DNA of 64,000 nt from Takakia lepidozioides (Eukaryota; Streptophyta; Takakiopsida; Takakiales; Takakiaceae): the NCBI GenBank assembly GCA_030704615.1, contig CM060731.1, positions 44,580,001 through 44,644,000 of the forward strand. The letters run 5' to 3'. Below the pieces are notes generated by a model. That model saw only the letters and a program-made list of their open reading frames with translations, was not told the DNA's origin and did not search any database. Shown here piece after piece: positions 34,775-47,539 of this stretch (position 1 is its first letter; every line of letters starts with the position of its first letter). The translations under genes were made by a program, and so were the position numbers.

Positions 34775-35410
34775 ATGATTATTCCATCTATACCAGATGG
34801 AGTCTAAAAGGTGTTTTCACCCGACTTGTAAAGGTTTTCTATCCATACCGGAAGAATCACCTGGGTGGACACTAAAGTACCTTTAAAAAAGACTTATAAT
34901 TTTTCATTCCTCTTTTATTGACTTTCATCTATATCAGATGGGTCACCAGAGAATGTGGAATTACCTCCATAAGGGTTAAGACACTGGCATTATATCTATA
35001 ATTTTTCCATCCGTGCCGGATGAAAAATACCAGGATTTGAATTCGTTTTATTTCCCCTTTTACGTTTTTATCCGTACTGGATGAGGCTTTCTCTTAAGGG
35101 ATGACGAATTACCTGTTAGGATGAAAAACCGCTGCCCTGGATGATGGATACTAATTTTTCATCCTACTGATGGACCTCATCCAAGCAAATGAACCCATTT
35201 ATTTTTTCATCTGGACCGGATGAAAAAAGCAGCTTATGATGGCCATGGAGAAGTTTTTCTAATTACCCTTAATTATTGCTAATTAAGGAGTGAAACCCTA
35301 ACTCCTACCCTATAATCTACTGTTTAAACCTAGCTAACGGATGACATCCGTCGGGTTCTTAAGAGAAAGGGTATTGATTATTCATCCTACGGATGAAAAA
35401 TCGGGCTCTG
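34775..35410. repeat. Cluster of ATCCG...CGGAT palindromes
   Basis: At least seven short inverted repeats of the form ATCYRTAYCRGAT (for example 'catccgtgccggatgaaaa' near 35008, 'catctggaccggatgaaaa' near 35209, 'catctatatcagatggg' near 34927) occur in about 640 bp, often followed by AAAA. The spacing is irregular. This looks like another transposon subterminal region. Confidence 0.6.
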
Positions 35411-36555
35411 TCCTAGGGTGTCTCTCCCGCTGTCAGCTGCATTCCTCGTGCTGCTGAGCTCGCGAGTTATGGCGTCTGAGCCCTGCTGCTACCCTGTCTG
35501 CTGCTTCATGCCGGACAAGCTCCTGGGGATGCGCAATGGCGGCGTCTTGTCTCTTCTCACAGGCGGGAGAACCTGTTGTGATGGCATCATCTCTTTCCCT
35601 CCTCTGGCTTTTATGTTTCGCAGCGGCGCTTTAGTGGGGAAGTATATCGCTCCCTCTCCCTTCTTAGACCTAGCATTTGTATGCTTCGCTTCTCCTTAGC
35701 TGTGTTGGAGGTGGCGTGTTGGTGGCGATGACGCAGTGTTACCTTCCCCAATTGCTCAAGGTGTTTTTGGCGATTAGGGTTCCTTTTACTTCATATCTTT
35801 CTCTTGGGGTTCTTAGTTAATATCGATAACAAGTGTAGGGGTCTGCAATTCACCTGGGGTTCCACAATCCTCACTAACCCATTGGTTTTTGTGGGGGCTT
35901 GTGATGGGACCAGGTGAGGATCCCTACCTACTTTGAATTCTCTTGAGCTTGCAGATAAGGATGTGTGCAAAAAGAACATATTGCTGCTGCCTGCAGCCCC
36001 GATTTCGGCCCACTTGCTCCCGGTTTGACATGATAATGCTTGCTTTTGACTTATCTTTTGCTGCTTCTGATGGAGCACTTTGGCCTGGCAGCCTTGTCTC
36101 ATGCAGCACTGCATGTGAATCCTACCTTGTCTTGAGTCTTTGACAGCTTTGCCTGTGGATTTTTAGACTTGGTTCCCCTTCTTTTTGGCCTTAAAAGAGG
36201 ATTGATGGTGTAAGGGACAAGTCATAAATGGTTGTTTTGCTATAAGGATGAGGAGACCTGAGTTTTGTCAAAGAAGACAGCCTGATAAGGCAATGATAGG
36301 CCGTTTTCAGACCTGGTTTTGTTGTGGAATGGAGCATAGTGAGGTTCTATTTGCAAAACATGGCATTAGCCTCCTGTGATACAATGACGGTAAGCTCTAA
36401 AGGACTCTGGCCAATGATTATTTACTCTATTTTGCCATTTGAATAGCCACCTGCATTGTATGATTTATCTTGGCCAAGTGGGCTTGGTCTTGGACACTCA
36501 AAGTGTATGTGTGTCCAGATCTGGATGTTGTGACAGGACATACCTTTCTTCCATG
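35411..36555. other. No gene recognised
   Basis: A 93-residue frame (35418-35699, +) starts with a hydrophobic stretch but has no ATG at its start and no recognised domain. I do not call it a gene. Confidence 0.4.
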
Positions 36556-36835
36556 CAAGAGTCCTATGTGCACAGGTCCTGAATATATACAACGACAGAC
36601 TGTTCTTACATACCCAGAAGACTTTGCAAGATGCATGCTTTGGGGTGCTTACATTTGGCCAAATGTGAAGCTGTAATATGGCTTACCTGGGCCAGCAAGA
36701 GTCCTATGTGCACAGGTCCTGAATATATACAATGACAGACTGTTCTTACATACCCAGAAGGCCTTGCACAATGCATGCTTTGGGGTGCTTACATTTGGCC
36801 AAATTTGAAGCGGCAATATGGCTTACCGTGCCCAA
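36556..36835. repeat. 140-bp tandem duplication
   Basis: 36556-36695 and 36696-36835 are two copies of one segment, each starting 'caagagtcctatgtgcacagg' and differing at only a few positions. This indicates a recent duplication. No coding meaning is evident. Confidence 0.9.
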
Positions 36836-39800
36836 GAAGTGTACTTGGTGGCAGGCCAGAAGTGTATTAATTGCAGGTTGGTCCTTCCTGCTGCCGGTGT
36901 GAACACTCACTGAATGTGTTGTAGGGCAGACTGTTCTTACCTACCTTGCATAATGCTTATCTTGGATCACCTCAAGGTACTTGTGTATACATATCTTGGA
37001 TCTGTAATGTGGCAAGAAGTTCTTATATGCCCATGATATCTTGCATGGTGCATATCTTATGGATAACTATGGATGATATAATCTAAGGCTGCAATCTGAC
37101 TCATATTGTGCTAGAGGGTCACTTGGGTACATGACAGGAATCTGATTATGAACATACCCCGCCCTCCCACCCTGTTTTATCATGATAGAATGGGTGGCGT
37201 CACTTGGTGTGTTGAGCAGCTTGGGGGCTGGGGTGGTCATCGCCTCGGATTCCACGGGGCCTGCAGCCCGCTTCAAACCAATAGCCAACTCATGGCTATT
37301 GCCATGGTATCCCCTTTATGGCGCCTCACTTTTTGGAACCCCATCATGAATCCATGGTCTTTTGCTTGCACCTAAAAAAAACAAGAAATAACCCCCCAAG
37401 CTAACCCCAAAGGGGCTAGCCTAACCTTCCCAAGGGTTAGCTATGGTCCTCCATAGCTTAACCAAGCTAGGGAGGCCATATTAGATCTAATTTTTGATCT
37501 GTAAATTAGTTATGCATGAAAAATAAATTTCCAGCGACAAAATAAACATCACAAATTTGCTAGCTCTTCCACCTTGCTCCTCTCCAATGGGGGGGTGATA
37601 TGCTTAACAAAGAGACAAATAAATGGCAAGTCTAGAGGGCTTAGTGCACACTAAGCTACACTCACATGCGCCAAATGAAATGAAATAACAAAACAAAAGA
37701 AGGTTTCCCACTAACCTCTATGCAAGCATCTACCCAATGATATTAGTGAGTTAGCTTCCCTTGCATGCCTAGCTAGCTTCACACATGCACATCAAGCCTA
37801 GTATCCAACAACAAAGAGAACCCAAACCCCTCCTAGAGATCCCACTGCATGGTTAGCTCTTTAGGGGTTAAATCTTTCCACTCTTAAGCCAAAAGACAAA
37901 GCATAGATAAAATGACAACTCCTTGGGCCTCTTGGCCACTAAGGAGGGTTAGTCTCTCTCTTTCCCAAGCTCCTACTACTCCTTGGGTAGCTAGGACCAA
38001 GCTAAGGTTAGATATAAGCTTCCAACAACAATGGACAAGCAAGAGCCAAGCAAAATACTCACACACATGAACAAACGCTAAGACTCTCTTCTCTCCACTC
38101 AAAGGGGGTCACTTGGCTAAGTAGGCTACCAAAACTTGAAGGGAAGGGGTAGTGCTCACCTTTCCTATGGGGTTTGTTGCTCCTACCTCCTCTTCACTCC
38201 TCAAGGGCTCACCACACTCTCAAATGACAAAACCTCTTTGTTTTTTGGGGAAGATGCTCTCATTTTTCACATAAAAATGGCTCTTGGCCCTTACACACTA
38301 GGTCCTAGGATTTCCCTAGTCTCCCTAGTGCAAACTAGATGCTTCCTCCAAGCTTCCCTAAAACATCTAGGCTAAGCTCTAAGCCAACAAGCAATCTAAG
38401 GAACTTCACAACAAAAGCTAGTTGCCAAAACATAAAGCGAGCTTCTCAAGCTAGCTTCAAGCAACTAACTAACAAGCAAAAAAACACAAGTGAAGTCTTG
38501 AGCAAGCTCAAATCCTAACCTACTTATACTAGAAATACTATAAAAAGAATGGATGACATCCAAAAATCCTTGGATGGAAAAGGCAATCAACCACTTTTTG
38601 GTTGGTAGGTGGCACAAATCATCCAACCAGCTAGTGGGGGCGGTGCTAATTCTTGTGGACCCAAAAATCCCATCAAAATGAATTTCTCTTGGCCACGGTC
38701 GCCCGAAAACCTCAAAAATAGTGAATTGTTGTTAATTTCCTCCAAAATTCTTGAAACTTGGCCACAAACTCCCTTGTGGTATGCTTGAAATACCCACCAA
38801 TCTTCAAATTGATGAGGGCCAACCATCAGCCATAAAAAATAAACAAGCGCCAATTGCACGTGAAAACTATGTTTCAACGCGTAGCATAATTTTTTGGTTA
38901 GGAACAGATCAACGCTAGGGGCTGAAACTCCTTCCACACCATCTTGTCTCCCTTTCAACCACATCAAAAAAAGCCCTCCACAAACAACGCTCGATTCCGG
39001 CCTCGTCTTGTTCGCTGAAGGTACTTAACACAGCAAAATCGCAGTCGGCCGCTACCGCTGGATAAAAACCTCTTTAGGACTTTTGGTAGGAGACCAAGAC
39101 TCCTTGGAAGCTCCTTGAATTGAAATCATACCAAAAGGTGGAATTGTCCTCCTGGGAAAAAAAGATTATTGTCGAAAGTTTGCTACTTGTTACACTACAG
39201 TGTCTGTTTTGCATGAATGAACTAAAATACAGGGGAACCCATGCTTGATCCCTGTCACCAACTTATCCGAGCATGAAAACAAAATCGTATCATGAGCATG
39301 TGTGCTCCACGCCTCCAGCGTCCTCATGAACTGCATTGAAGCAACGTAGAAATTTCTACCTGGAATTGTGAGACTGTTGTCAACTGTGTCGTTGAAAGAA
39401 TAATCCAGTGGGTAGTTTGTTATGGAGGTCAAGCTCTCCTAACTTGCCTCTGCTTGAATAGCGATTGGATGTTGAGGTGAGGAACATGCAGCAGACCGTT
39501 GCCTGCAGTCGTCTTAATCGGCCCCTAGATGTTCAAATGGTCGACTGGAATCGCACGCCCTGCTGCTCCCTACACGTACCCTAGTCATATAAACTCCTGA
39601 GCGCTTTGGCTTCATGGAAGTTGCAGACCTTTTCATTTATGGGCCATACTAGTAGCTGTGTTGATGCTTTGTCGTTTCCGATACAAATGGTCCCGTTTCG
39701 TCGCTATCTGTGTACAAATCGGCTCTCCTTGCCTCAAAAACACTCAAAAAACACTCCGCGCGTTAAATTGTGCACCTACATATAGCGACAGCAATATAGT

Positions 39801-40837
39801 ATTCTGATTCACAAAGGAACATCGCAAACAAAGTGTCAAAGCACTTGTGCACAAAATCGAAGTGGCATATGGAAAACAGGGGGATGGATCTGGAAAAGGA
39901 AAGCCAGCAGACTGGATCTATGATATAAAGCCACTATATGGCTACTTGTGCTAATTCCCCCCCCCCACTAGTAAGCCATGGAGGCCTAGGGGAGGGTGGG
40001 TTGTATTTTTTTGTCTTGGGGTTTGGGCGGGTTAATTTCGCTTGACAGCAGCTACCCCACAGTCACGAGCAGCCCGGGAGGAGCTCGGGTGCTGCGCCTA
40101 GAGAGTAGGCACTCGATTACTAAAAGCGTAGAGGCAGCCGTGGCCCAGCCACGACGCACGGGGCCCCAGCGCTGACCTTAAGTTGTATTGAGATCAAGTA
40201 CATCAGCCGCGTGGCTCAGGCGTGAGGCCCTGAAGCGTGCGAACAGATGACGGGTCTTTACCCGCAGGATAACCAAAAGCTGAGACGGACCGGCGGACGC
40301 CACCGTTAATTGCAGCGGTCCACGGCTTGGACCGCTATGCGCGGATCTGCGCCTCGCCATGTGGCGGGGGCATTTTACCCAGCGGGCAACGCGTCTGCAA
40401 ATTCCCTTAAAGAGGGGTATTCTTACCTTTAGCTATTAGATTCAATTTATACCCCTCTAAGGGTTAGGAGCCATTATCTAAGGCGCCAGTGGTCGATAAA
40501 ATCTAGGATTTTGGGAGGACGTAGCCTTGGAGGGGAGCGTTCTTAGGACTCCAAGAGAGAGCCAAGTGGGTCTTTGAGCAGTGAGTTAGAGGCGGAGACC
40601 TCGAGAGACAAGGGAGAAGAGAAAGTACTCTGTCCTAAAAACTCGGCTACAATGCGCCTTTGTGTCAGAGCCCAAGGTAGAGAATGACTTGTTCCACAGA
40701 GGGAAAGCGCACCGGCGCCTTAAAATAAAGTAAGGGGGTGAAATCTGGCTTGGACCCACCAGTGGTTATTTTATTATTTATGCATGCATGTTCAGGACTA
40801 ACGAATGTAGTGGCAGGGATGAGCTCTCAGCGAGATT
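36836..40837. other. About 4 kb without recognised genes
   Basis: No coding series, tRNA or rRNA is seen. 37380-38560 is rich in 'agct/gcta' phrases with no long frame. 39960-40400 is GC-richer. A TATGCATGCATG phrase lies near 40780. Confidence 0.4.
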
Positions 40838-41700
40838 CATTCATCTGATAAGGCCGCGGCAGTTCCCCGCGGCAGGGAATGGTTCCCGGGTGTTCCTCGG
40901 TTCTCATTGGGTTCCCACGGGGTTCCAAGGGCATCTTTAGGCACCAAGGGAATCTTTGAATTTCCCACGTGATTTCCCATAGGGGAGGTATTTTTCAAGA
41001 TTTTCTTAATTTCTTTTATTTTCCAATATTTCTGATTTGCAAAATTGTTTAAATAGGATACATGCACGTGGTGCACGTTATAGCCTGAAGGGCGTTGATC
41101 ACACTAATTGAACAGGGGCTTAGAACCACCTTATTGAACTTGGTGAACCTATTGGATTATGATAGGAATTTTGGCCATTCCTTTGCTAAGACAAAGTATT
41201 TAGGTACTGGGGTAGGAAGCGTTGGCCCTTCCATTAGAGGTGACTTGAACTCAAGCACTCGGTGAAGGAGGGGCATTGGGAGAGGAAGATTTTCCCTCTT
41301 CTTCCTAGGCTCAGTAGGTGCCTTGTGAAGAGATTAAAACATGTCCCGGCTATAGGCGGCTTGACGGCCTAGGCGGTAGGAATTAGACAATAAAACACAA
41401 AGACTTGGAAGGCAGTTACTAAATAGATTGTAGGATACCGTAGGACTTAGAAATGTAAACTCGCGCCTGTGAAGAGGAGTACGTGATTTCTCTTTGCCGG
41501 TAGGACTTAGCTAGTGATCATAGCCACCATGTACGACCACGGACCCCCTGCACTAACCGCAGTCGGGTAGGCGGTTTAGTGAGCCCAACCTACACCGCAA
41601 CTTACCACGACCCCCCTAGACTAATATGTCGTCACCCTGACCGCGCGCGCTCAGGCCTCATTACCAGGCTGGCACATGCCTTGAGGACACAAATGAAAGT
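40838..41700 (+). repeat. Dispersed repeat X, second copy
   Basis: It starts with a GTTCCC-rich stretch (gttccccgcgg, gttcccgggtg, ggttcccacgg). It contains 'ttgaactcaagcac', 'ccgtaggactta' and 'gcggtttagtgagcccaacc'. The reverse complement of the same series, in the same order, occurs at 59290-60420. No coding region is recognised. Confidence 0.6.
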
Positions 41701-41870
41701 GACATGTTCGGGCTTCACGGCCCCCTCTTGCATCATTTGCACCTAGGTCTCCAAAGCCTCCAACCCACGACCATGCTGGATATATACTGCAATCACTATC
41801 GCACTCTAGGAGACCACATCACGTTCAGCCTTATTGTCAAACACTCTCTTATGTCACTCCCTTATCATAG

Positions 41871-42850
41871 CAAATTCAGGGTCGAGTCTGGTGAGAGGGC
41901 AAAACAGGCTGAAATAGGTCAAAGAAGAAGGTGCCCTCACCACATTGTCCTCGACCTTGTGTCATGACCCATGGAGGATTTGACCGACCATCAACCCAAA
42001 GAACCTCTTGTGTATGCTACTTGTGTCTGCCAAGAGCCCACATTTACAGGATGGACAAACTTCTTGACATCGTACATTAAGAAAAAGCCACACCTTGCAA
42101 TTGCGGTTGTCCCACCATCGTGAAGGATCTTTAAAAAACTCATGTCAGCTCCGCTCCGTGCTGCAACTTGAGGGCTGAGTCTGATGAGAGCGCAAGACAT
42201 GCTGAAATAGGTTGAAGAAGAAGGTGCCCTCACCACATTGTCCTCGACCTTGTGTCTTGACCCATGGAGGATTCGACTGACCATGAACCCAAGATGACCT
42301 TTTGTGTGTGCTGCTTGTGTCCGTAGTCAGGTAATGTCGGATTGGTCCGTGAGAACCACCACGGTGCAACTGAGCGGGCAGAGATTGAATATGACCTGCT
42401 AAGACAAAGCTGACTCTCCCAAGAACCTTGTAAACATCAGGAAGAATACCAAATCATGGTACTAACAGGAGCCGAGAGCCCACATTTGTAGGATGGACAA
42501 ACTTCTTTACATCGTACATTAAGAAAAAGCCACACCTTCCGATTGCGGTTGTCCCACCATCGTGAAGGATCTTTCAAAAACTCATGCCAGCTCTGCTCCG
42601 TGCTGCAAATGCAGGGCCGAGTCTGATGAGAGGGCAAAACAGACTGAAATAGGTCGAAGAAGAAGGTTCCCTCACCACACTGTCCTCAACCTTGTGTCTT
42701 GACCAATGGAGGATTCGACTAACCATGAACCCAAGAGGACCTCTTGTGTGTGTTGTTTGTGTCTATAGTCAGGTAATGTCGGATAGGTATGTGAGAGCGG
42801 CCACGGTGCATTCGAGCAGGTAGAGATTGAAACAAAGCCCTTCTATCGCG
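41871..42850 (-). pseudogene. Tandem copies with OSB-like PDF motif
   Basis: Three copies of one segment (starting near 41871, 42164 and 42602) are arranged in tandem. The minus strand of the first two reads HEFFKDPSRWWDNR and WHEFLKDPSRWWDNRNRK. This W..(L/F)..DP..WWDNR..K pattern is the start of the PDF motif of plant organellar single-stranded DNA-binding (OSB) proteins. Real OSB genes may carry one to three such motifs. Here the frame breaks right after the motif, the first copy has a stop in place of the leading Trp, and the third copy keeps only the flanking part. The locus is therefore probably a degenerate duplicated exon. Confidence 0.45.
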
Positions 42851-43019
42851 ATGCTTCAGCACTAAGAAGACGTAGACCCCAAAAAACACTAAGTCCCAGC
42901 CCTGCACTCTGCGACCTAGCAACCCTAAATTCGAGCCAACCTTTTGAATTTTTTGAACGTTTTGCACCCTAACAATATATAAAGTGATTATATATTCCAT
43001 GTTATTATGTGAAGGTATT

Positions 43020-43060
43020 TTTAGCTTTATATATTTGTATATATATATATATATTCACCC
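43020..43060. repeat. TA microsatellite
   Basis: A short (TA)n tract interrupted by TTTG. Confidence 0.7.
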
Positions 43061-43666
43061 TCAAAGTCGTATCATTTGCAGCCGTTAGATGCACTTACAT
43101 CCAACACACCACAATATTTCAACCACGCGAGCAATGATATGTAGACACGTCATCATTTGCAGTCACATCCTCGTTCTATTGCATCCATTTATCTTTGTAT
43201 TTTCCACATAGACACTCCTTGGGCAACCACCAATCGCCACGTGCAGTCGTGAATACTGGCAGTCATACATTCCCATGCCCACGTCATCCTGTTGCAGTTT
43301 TGGCCATGACTCCTAGTCGTATCTACCATCTTCCCCTATCTAGTCAAACGTGTTTGACCGCAGATCCTGACGTGGCGGAGGTACAAGGTGGCATATACGT
43401 CTTCTGGTGGTCACAATTGGCAACCAGGACTACCTCCTTGCATTTTGTAGACATATATGCTACGACTGGGCAAATGTGGCAGACGTTCAAGCCGGGATCT
43501 GTTGTAGTGTACATTGGATTCATCCATCGAACCACACTTGTTTCCAGGCGTCCACTGTATTGGTTGGACGACACTCTTTTCAAAAATGAAAATAGAATAA
43601 AAATAAGATAAATATTTTAAAAACTCTGCAATGTGAGAATAGAGGACGCGCGCGTCCTAGTTGGAG

Positions 43667-43690
43667 TTTTTTTTTTTTTTTTTTTTTTTA
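43667..43690. repeat. Poly-T tract
   Basis: An uninterrupted run of more than 20 T. It could be the poly-A tail of a minus-strand retroposed copy, since a minus-strand protein-like fragment lies upstream of it (43990-44347). Confidence 0.6.
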
Positions 43691-43989
43691 ACAAAATTAT
43701 TTTTTATAAAAAGAAAATAAAGTGACCGCAGTTGACGGCCGATTCTTTTTTCTCACGATGGACAGTGAGTTCTTGGACAACTTTGTCTCCGAAGGTTGAG
43801 TGGATGCTAGCCAAGGTGAGATTGAAGGTTGGGTGCAGTCCGACACACCAACAAGTATTTGATGCCATTGTGTTTGTAAAGAACCATGGATCTGTGTACA
43901 AAGATCTCAAGGTAGAAAATAAATCGTGGTATACTTGTGGAGTTGATGGATTGCTTGCTAATCGTTTCATCAGACACGTATTGGGTTTC

Positions 43990-44347
43990 ATGCCAAAGCT
44001 GGTTGTATTGATTGTTCCTCCATAAACAATTTGATGATTTGATGATTGCGAGGGTTGCAAGCATCATTTGCAGCCAGAAGAACACCGACAATTTGTAGGG
44101 CAATGTCCGGACAGCGAAGATGCAGAAGGTGAAGCATTGTGAGCAGTGACGAGTTTTCAATGCCTGCATTAGAACCCGCAATCATTTTATCACTGTTCAA
44201 ACGGATTCCATCATTTGAAGTATACTCGGCCCGATTGCCGTTGTTATCTAGATGCTCGCGCTCTGGAGATTGCTCTAAAATAGATTGCAACTTCAGAAAT
44301 CGCAACGGGCAACGTCCATCACAACCTCTACAAAACACCTCCAACAT
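43990..44347 (-). pseudogene. Possible ARM-repeat fragment
   Basis: A minus-strand frame reads SNDGIRLNSDKMIAGSNAGI, then ENSSLLTMLHLLHLRCPDIA. It resembles one armadillo repeat (GI..L..L...GS..G.EN...LL.L). Only one or two repeats are visible, with no start codon context and a T-rich tract nearby. It may be a retroposed gene fragment, and chance similarity is possible. Confidence 0.25.
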
Positions 44348-44574
44348 TGGAAGATCTCCAACCTCTATAATACCTCCAATATATTATGGAAACCCCAAAA
44401 GTGAGCACTCTGGAAGAAATTAAAACGAAAGTGCACCAGTCGAGAAGCTATACCACCAAAACAATTTTTAGCTTAACACCTCAACCAATGCTAAGGAAGA
44501 AAGATGATGATGATGAAGAAGAAGAAGTTACATATTCTCCAGGGATGCCTCGGCGTGAGCCTGGTCACGTGAGC

Positions 44575-44605
44575 GCGTGAGCGCGTGAGCGCTCACGCCA
44601 CGTCA
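44575..44605. repeat. GAGCGCGT repeats with a perfect palindrome
   Basis: Three GTGAGCGC units end in GCGTGAGCGCTCACGC, a 16-bp perfect palindrome (about 44584-44599). Imperfectly complementary GTCACGTG and CACGTCAC lie on either side. Confidence 0.7.
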
Positions 44606-44744
44606 CCTTGCGCCAATGCCACATCACGGGGCTCACTCCACGTCATCACACTTGAAGACCGCATCACCACGCGCCCAGGAAGAAGTGGAGTGTATTCCCG
44701 CGGATTGGCACCCTTTACCGTGGAAACAAGCTGGACGACATAAT

Positions 44745-45115
44745 AAAAGGCATTGAATAAAGGATGGATGAATGTACAGTTGGATGATAAACAGATGGAT
44801 GAGTGTGAAAAATGAATATAGATGGATGAATGAGGGATGGATAAGAGTCAAATGGATGAATGTATAATGGATGTTGAGCAATGACAAACATTCATGACAG
44901 GAAGATGCATGACTAAAACTTTAGACGAATGCACAACGTATATGACATGAGTGTGGAAGGTTTGTGGGGTGGATTAAAGAGTACATAGGATGAATGTACA
45001 ATGGATGTTGAACAAAGGAAAACATTCATGAATGAAGCACGCATGAATACACTGTAGATGAAAGCACGATGGATATGACAAGAGTGAGGGAGGTTTGTGA
45101 GATGGATTCATACAT
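44745..45115. repeat. GGATGAAT-rich minisatellite and ~125-bp duplication
   Basis: ATGGATGAATG-type units recur about ten times from 44760 to 44870. They are followed by two diverged copies of a segment of about 125 bp (44869-44995 and about 44997-45115), each starting near 'aatggatgttga' and ending near 'gaggtttgtg'. Confidence 0.7.
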
Positions 45116-47539
45116 ATTGCAATTTAAATGGTAGTTGATTCTTTGATTATTTTTCTTTCCAAAGGAACAACTACGGTGGAGGAAGGGGATTCAACGTTTT
45201 CCAAAGAGGATGAAACAGAATAGTAAAAGAACATAGTTCAGTCTGACTCAGAGTCAGTACAATGTATCCCCACTTCCTCTGCATCTAAGTCTAAGTATTT
45301 AAGAACTCCGGATCTACGCTGGCTACACCTACGGCCGGGCAGTAAAAATTCAGGGGATAGGGACTCGGCCGCGTGAAGTGCCATTGCTTCGGCATAATCA
45401 GGAAGCAGAAAATTGGAAAGGGGGTTGTCGAAAACAGACTCGCCACAAATGACTGTATCTCCTGAAGATCCACCGCTGCATTTCCTGAAAGACAGCCTGA
45501 AAAAGTTATTATTGTAACTTTGATGTAATTGAGAAATTGAGTATGACTCCCAAAGTGGGTTTAGCACTTACTCACATGAAAAGTCGTTGTCGACCTGCTT
45601 ATCTTCGGGATCGTCATCAGTTTGAATTTGAATCCGATCAGTCTGTGTGCCTGAAGTGGAGCCAGACAAAAGGGGGATGAGCACTGTGTTGTAGAGGTCA
45701 GAATCACCCTCCATGCCAAAAAGGCTTCTTCCGCCTGCCTTGCATGCATGGTAAGTTGCTCCTGCACCAGACAGGAGGACATGAACAGTTTGGTGGGGGG
45801 GATTTAAGCAGATGGAACTGGTGAAAGAAAATCAATTCGGAAGGGAGAGAACGAACCTGTGGACACAGAAAGATCGACCACCCGTGCAGAGTGGTGGCTG
45901 CATGACTCCAGCAGTATTTGCATGAACGCTGAGGATTTTTCCTTTGCACCTCTCCAGGGAGTGCCATCTGGACTCTTCAGAGTCTGACTGGACTGCATGA
46001 AGTTGTACAAAATGTCATCGACATGCGGCTCATAGGGGGGGTTGACGAAACAACCCTGGTCAGAAATCTCAAAGCTGCGGATGGAGGATGGTGTCTTGGA
46101 GGTGCGAATCCTCCGCAGGCAGATCGCCTCGAACATCCTCATCTGCCAAAGATAGCAAGTTAGTGTGGTAAACACAATCTATAGTGGAAGTGTGTACATC
46201 GGCTATTCAGAACTCAGACACAAAACAATCATTTTTATCACGAATCGGTGATGATCGGTGTCGATCATGACAGATTCTTCTAGAGTGGAGCTGCAAAGAA
46301 CATTGAAACTCATCATGAAAGCACAAGCAGAAGGGAGACGACATACCAACTGACCAGGGAAACCCCCTTTCACAAGGTAGAGGCTGTTCACATAATTCCA
46401 TGTGCGCAAAACTTCAAACCCTGAAGACTTGAGATATGATGCCAATGCCCGACGACTATCTTTGTCACATGACTGAAAAAACAGAAGTGTCCCTGCATCA
46501 GAGAGGAAATTATTACAGAACCCGAACACCCAACTCCAGTAGTTGTCCTCGAATTTGTTCCAGCCTGGCGTCTTGCCCTTTGGAAGAACTTATGGCACAG
46601 CCTGGCCATCCGGGATGTCGAGAATGACAATGTCAGCCGCATATGTTTTCTGCACACCGCACACGAAGGTGGGACCTGTGATCACCTGCAACAGACATGT
46701 TTTTTTTAAGAACGATGGCAAGAATGTTTTCAAAGAACCAGACTGAAATACTGCCAATGAAACTTTCAGAGAATAAGGAAAGAAACTGGAATTCTCACCA
46801 GATTGAGGAATGAGATTATGTTGTCCCAGGTAGGCGAAGGCACCCCAGTGTATCCTCTCTTTCGACTCTGCATCATCGACAGCCAACCCTCATTGACAAT
46901 TTCAATCTCTCATGCCGAATCAGAACGGGAAGGGTGTGGCTTGGCATCGAACACGCAGTGAACTGTGCAGGTATATCTTCCAGCAGTGAAGTCCTGCCTA
47001 CTCTCCATCTCCTTTTCTTTCTCTTTCCCCTTGTCATTTTCCTTCTCTTTGGACTTGTCTTTGTCCTTTGGCTTTGCTGGTGAGATGGCTATGACATCAA
47101 GAGCCTTGTCTTTTGGTTTGCGGCCCGCCTTCTTTCCCTTCTGCTGCGTGAGCATCAGGCTCCTTGGCAGCCATTGTTGCTATGTTTCTTTGGTACTCTT
47201 CGTCAGTCAGAGGCGCCAGCATCTTAGCATTATTGTTCAAATATTTCATATGCTGTTCTTGAAAGGTCGTGTGCTCCGGTGGGCAGTCAAGGTACCAGCC
47301 ACAGTCTCTGAAGTGAGAAGGACTCCAGTATTTCAATATCCCTGCAGTATACATGGTTGGATTGTTTACAGGGTCCGACCACATGTCAAGATAGTCTGGA
47401 ATACCGCTCAGGTGATTTCCTTCCATAAGCACATATTTTCGTGTATCTGTTAAACAGGAGATAAATCCCAACCCACCAAAGCGCGAAGTGAGTAAGATGC
47501 AAGTAGAACATAATGAAAAAAACATAGAATGAAATGGCT

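Noticed and set aside
35418-35699. 93-residue frame with a hydrophobic start, possible secreted peptide
   Set aside because: The start codon is not ATG, there is no recognised motif, and it lies at the edge of a repeat cluster.
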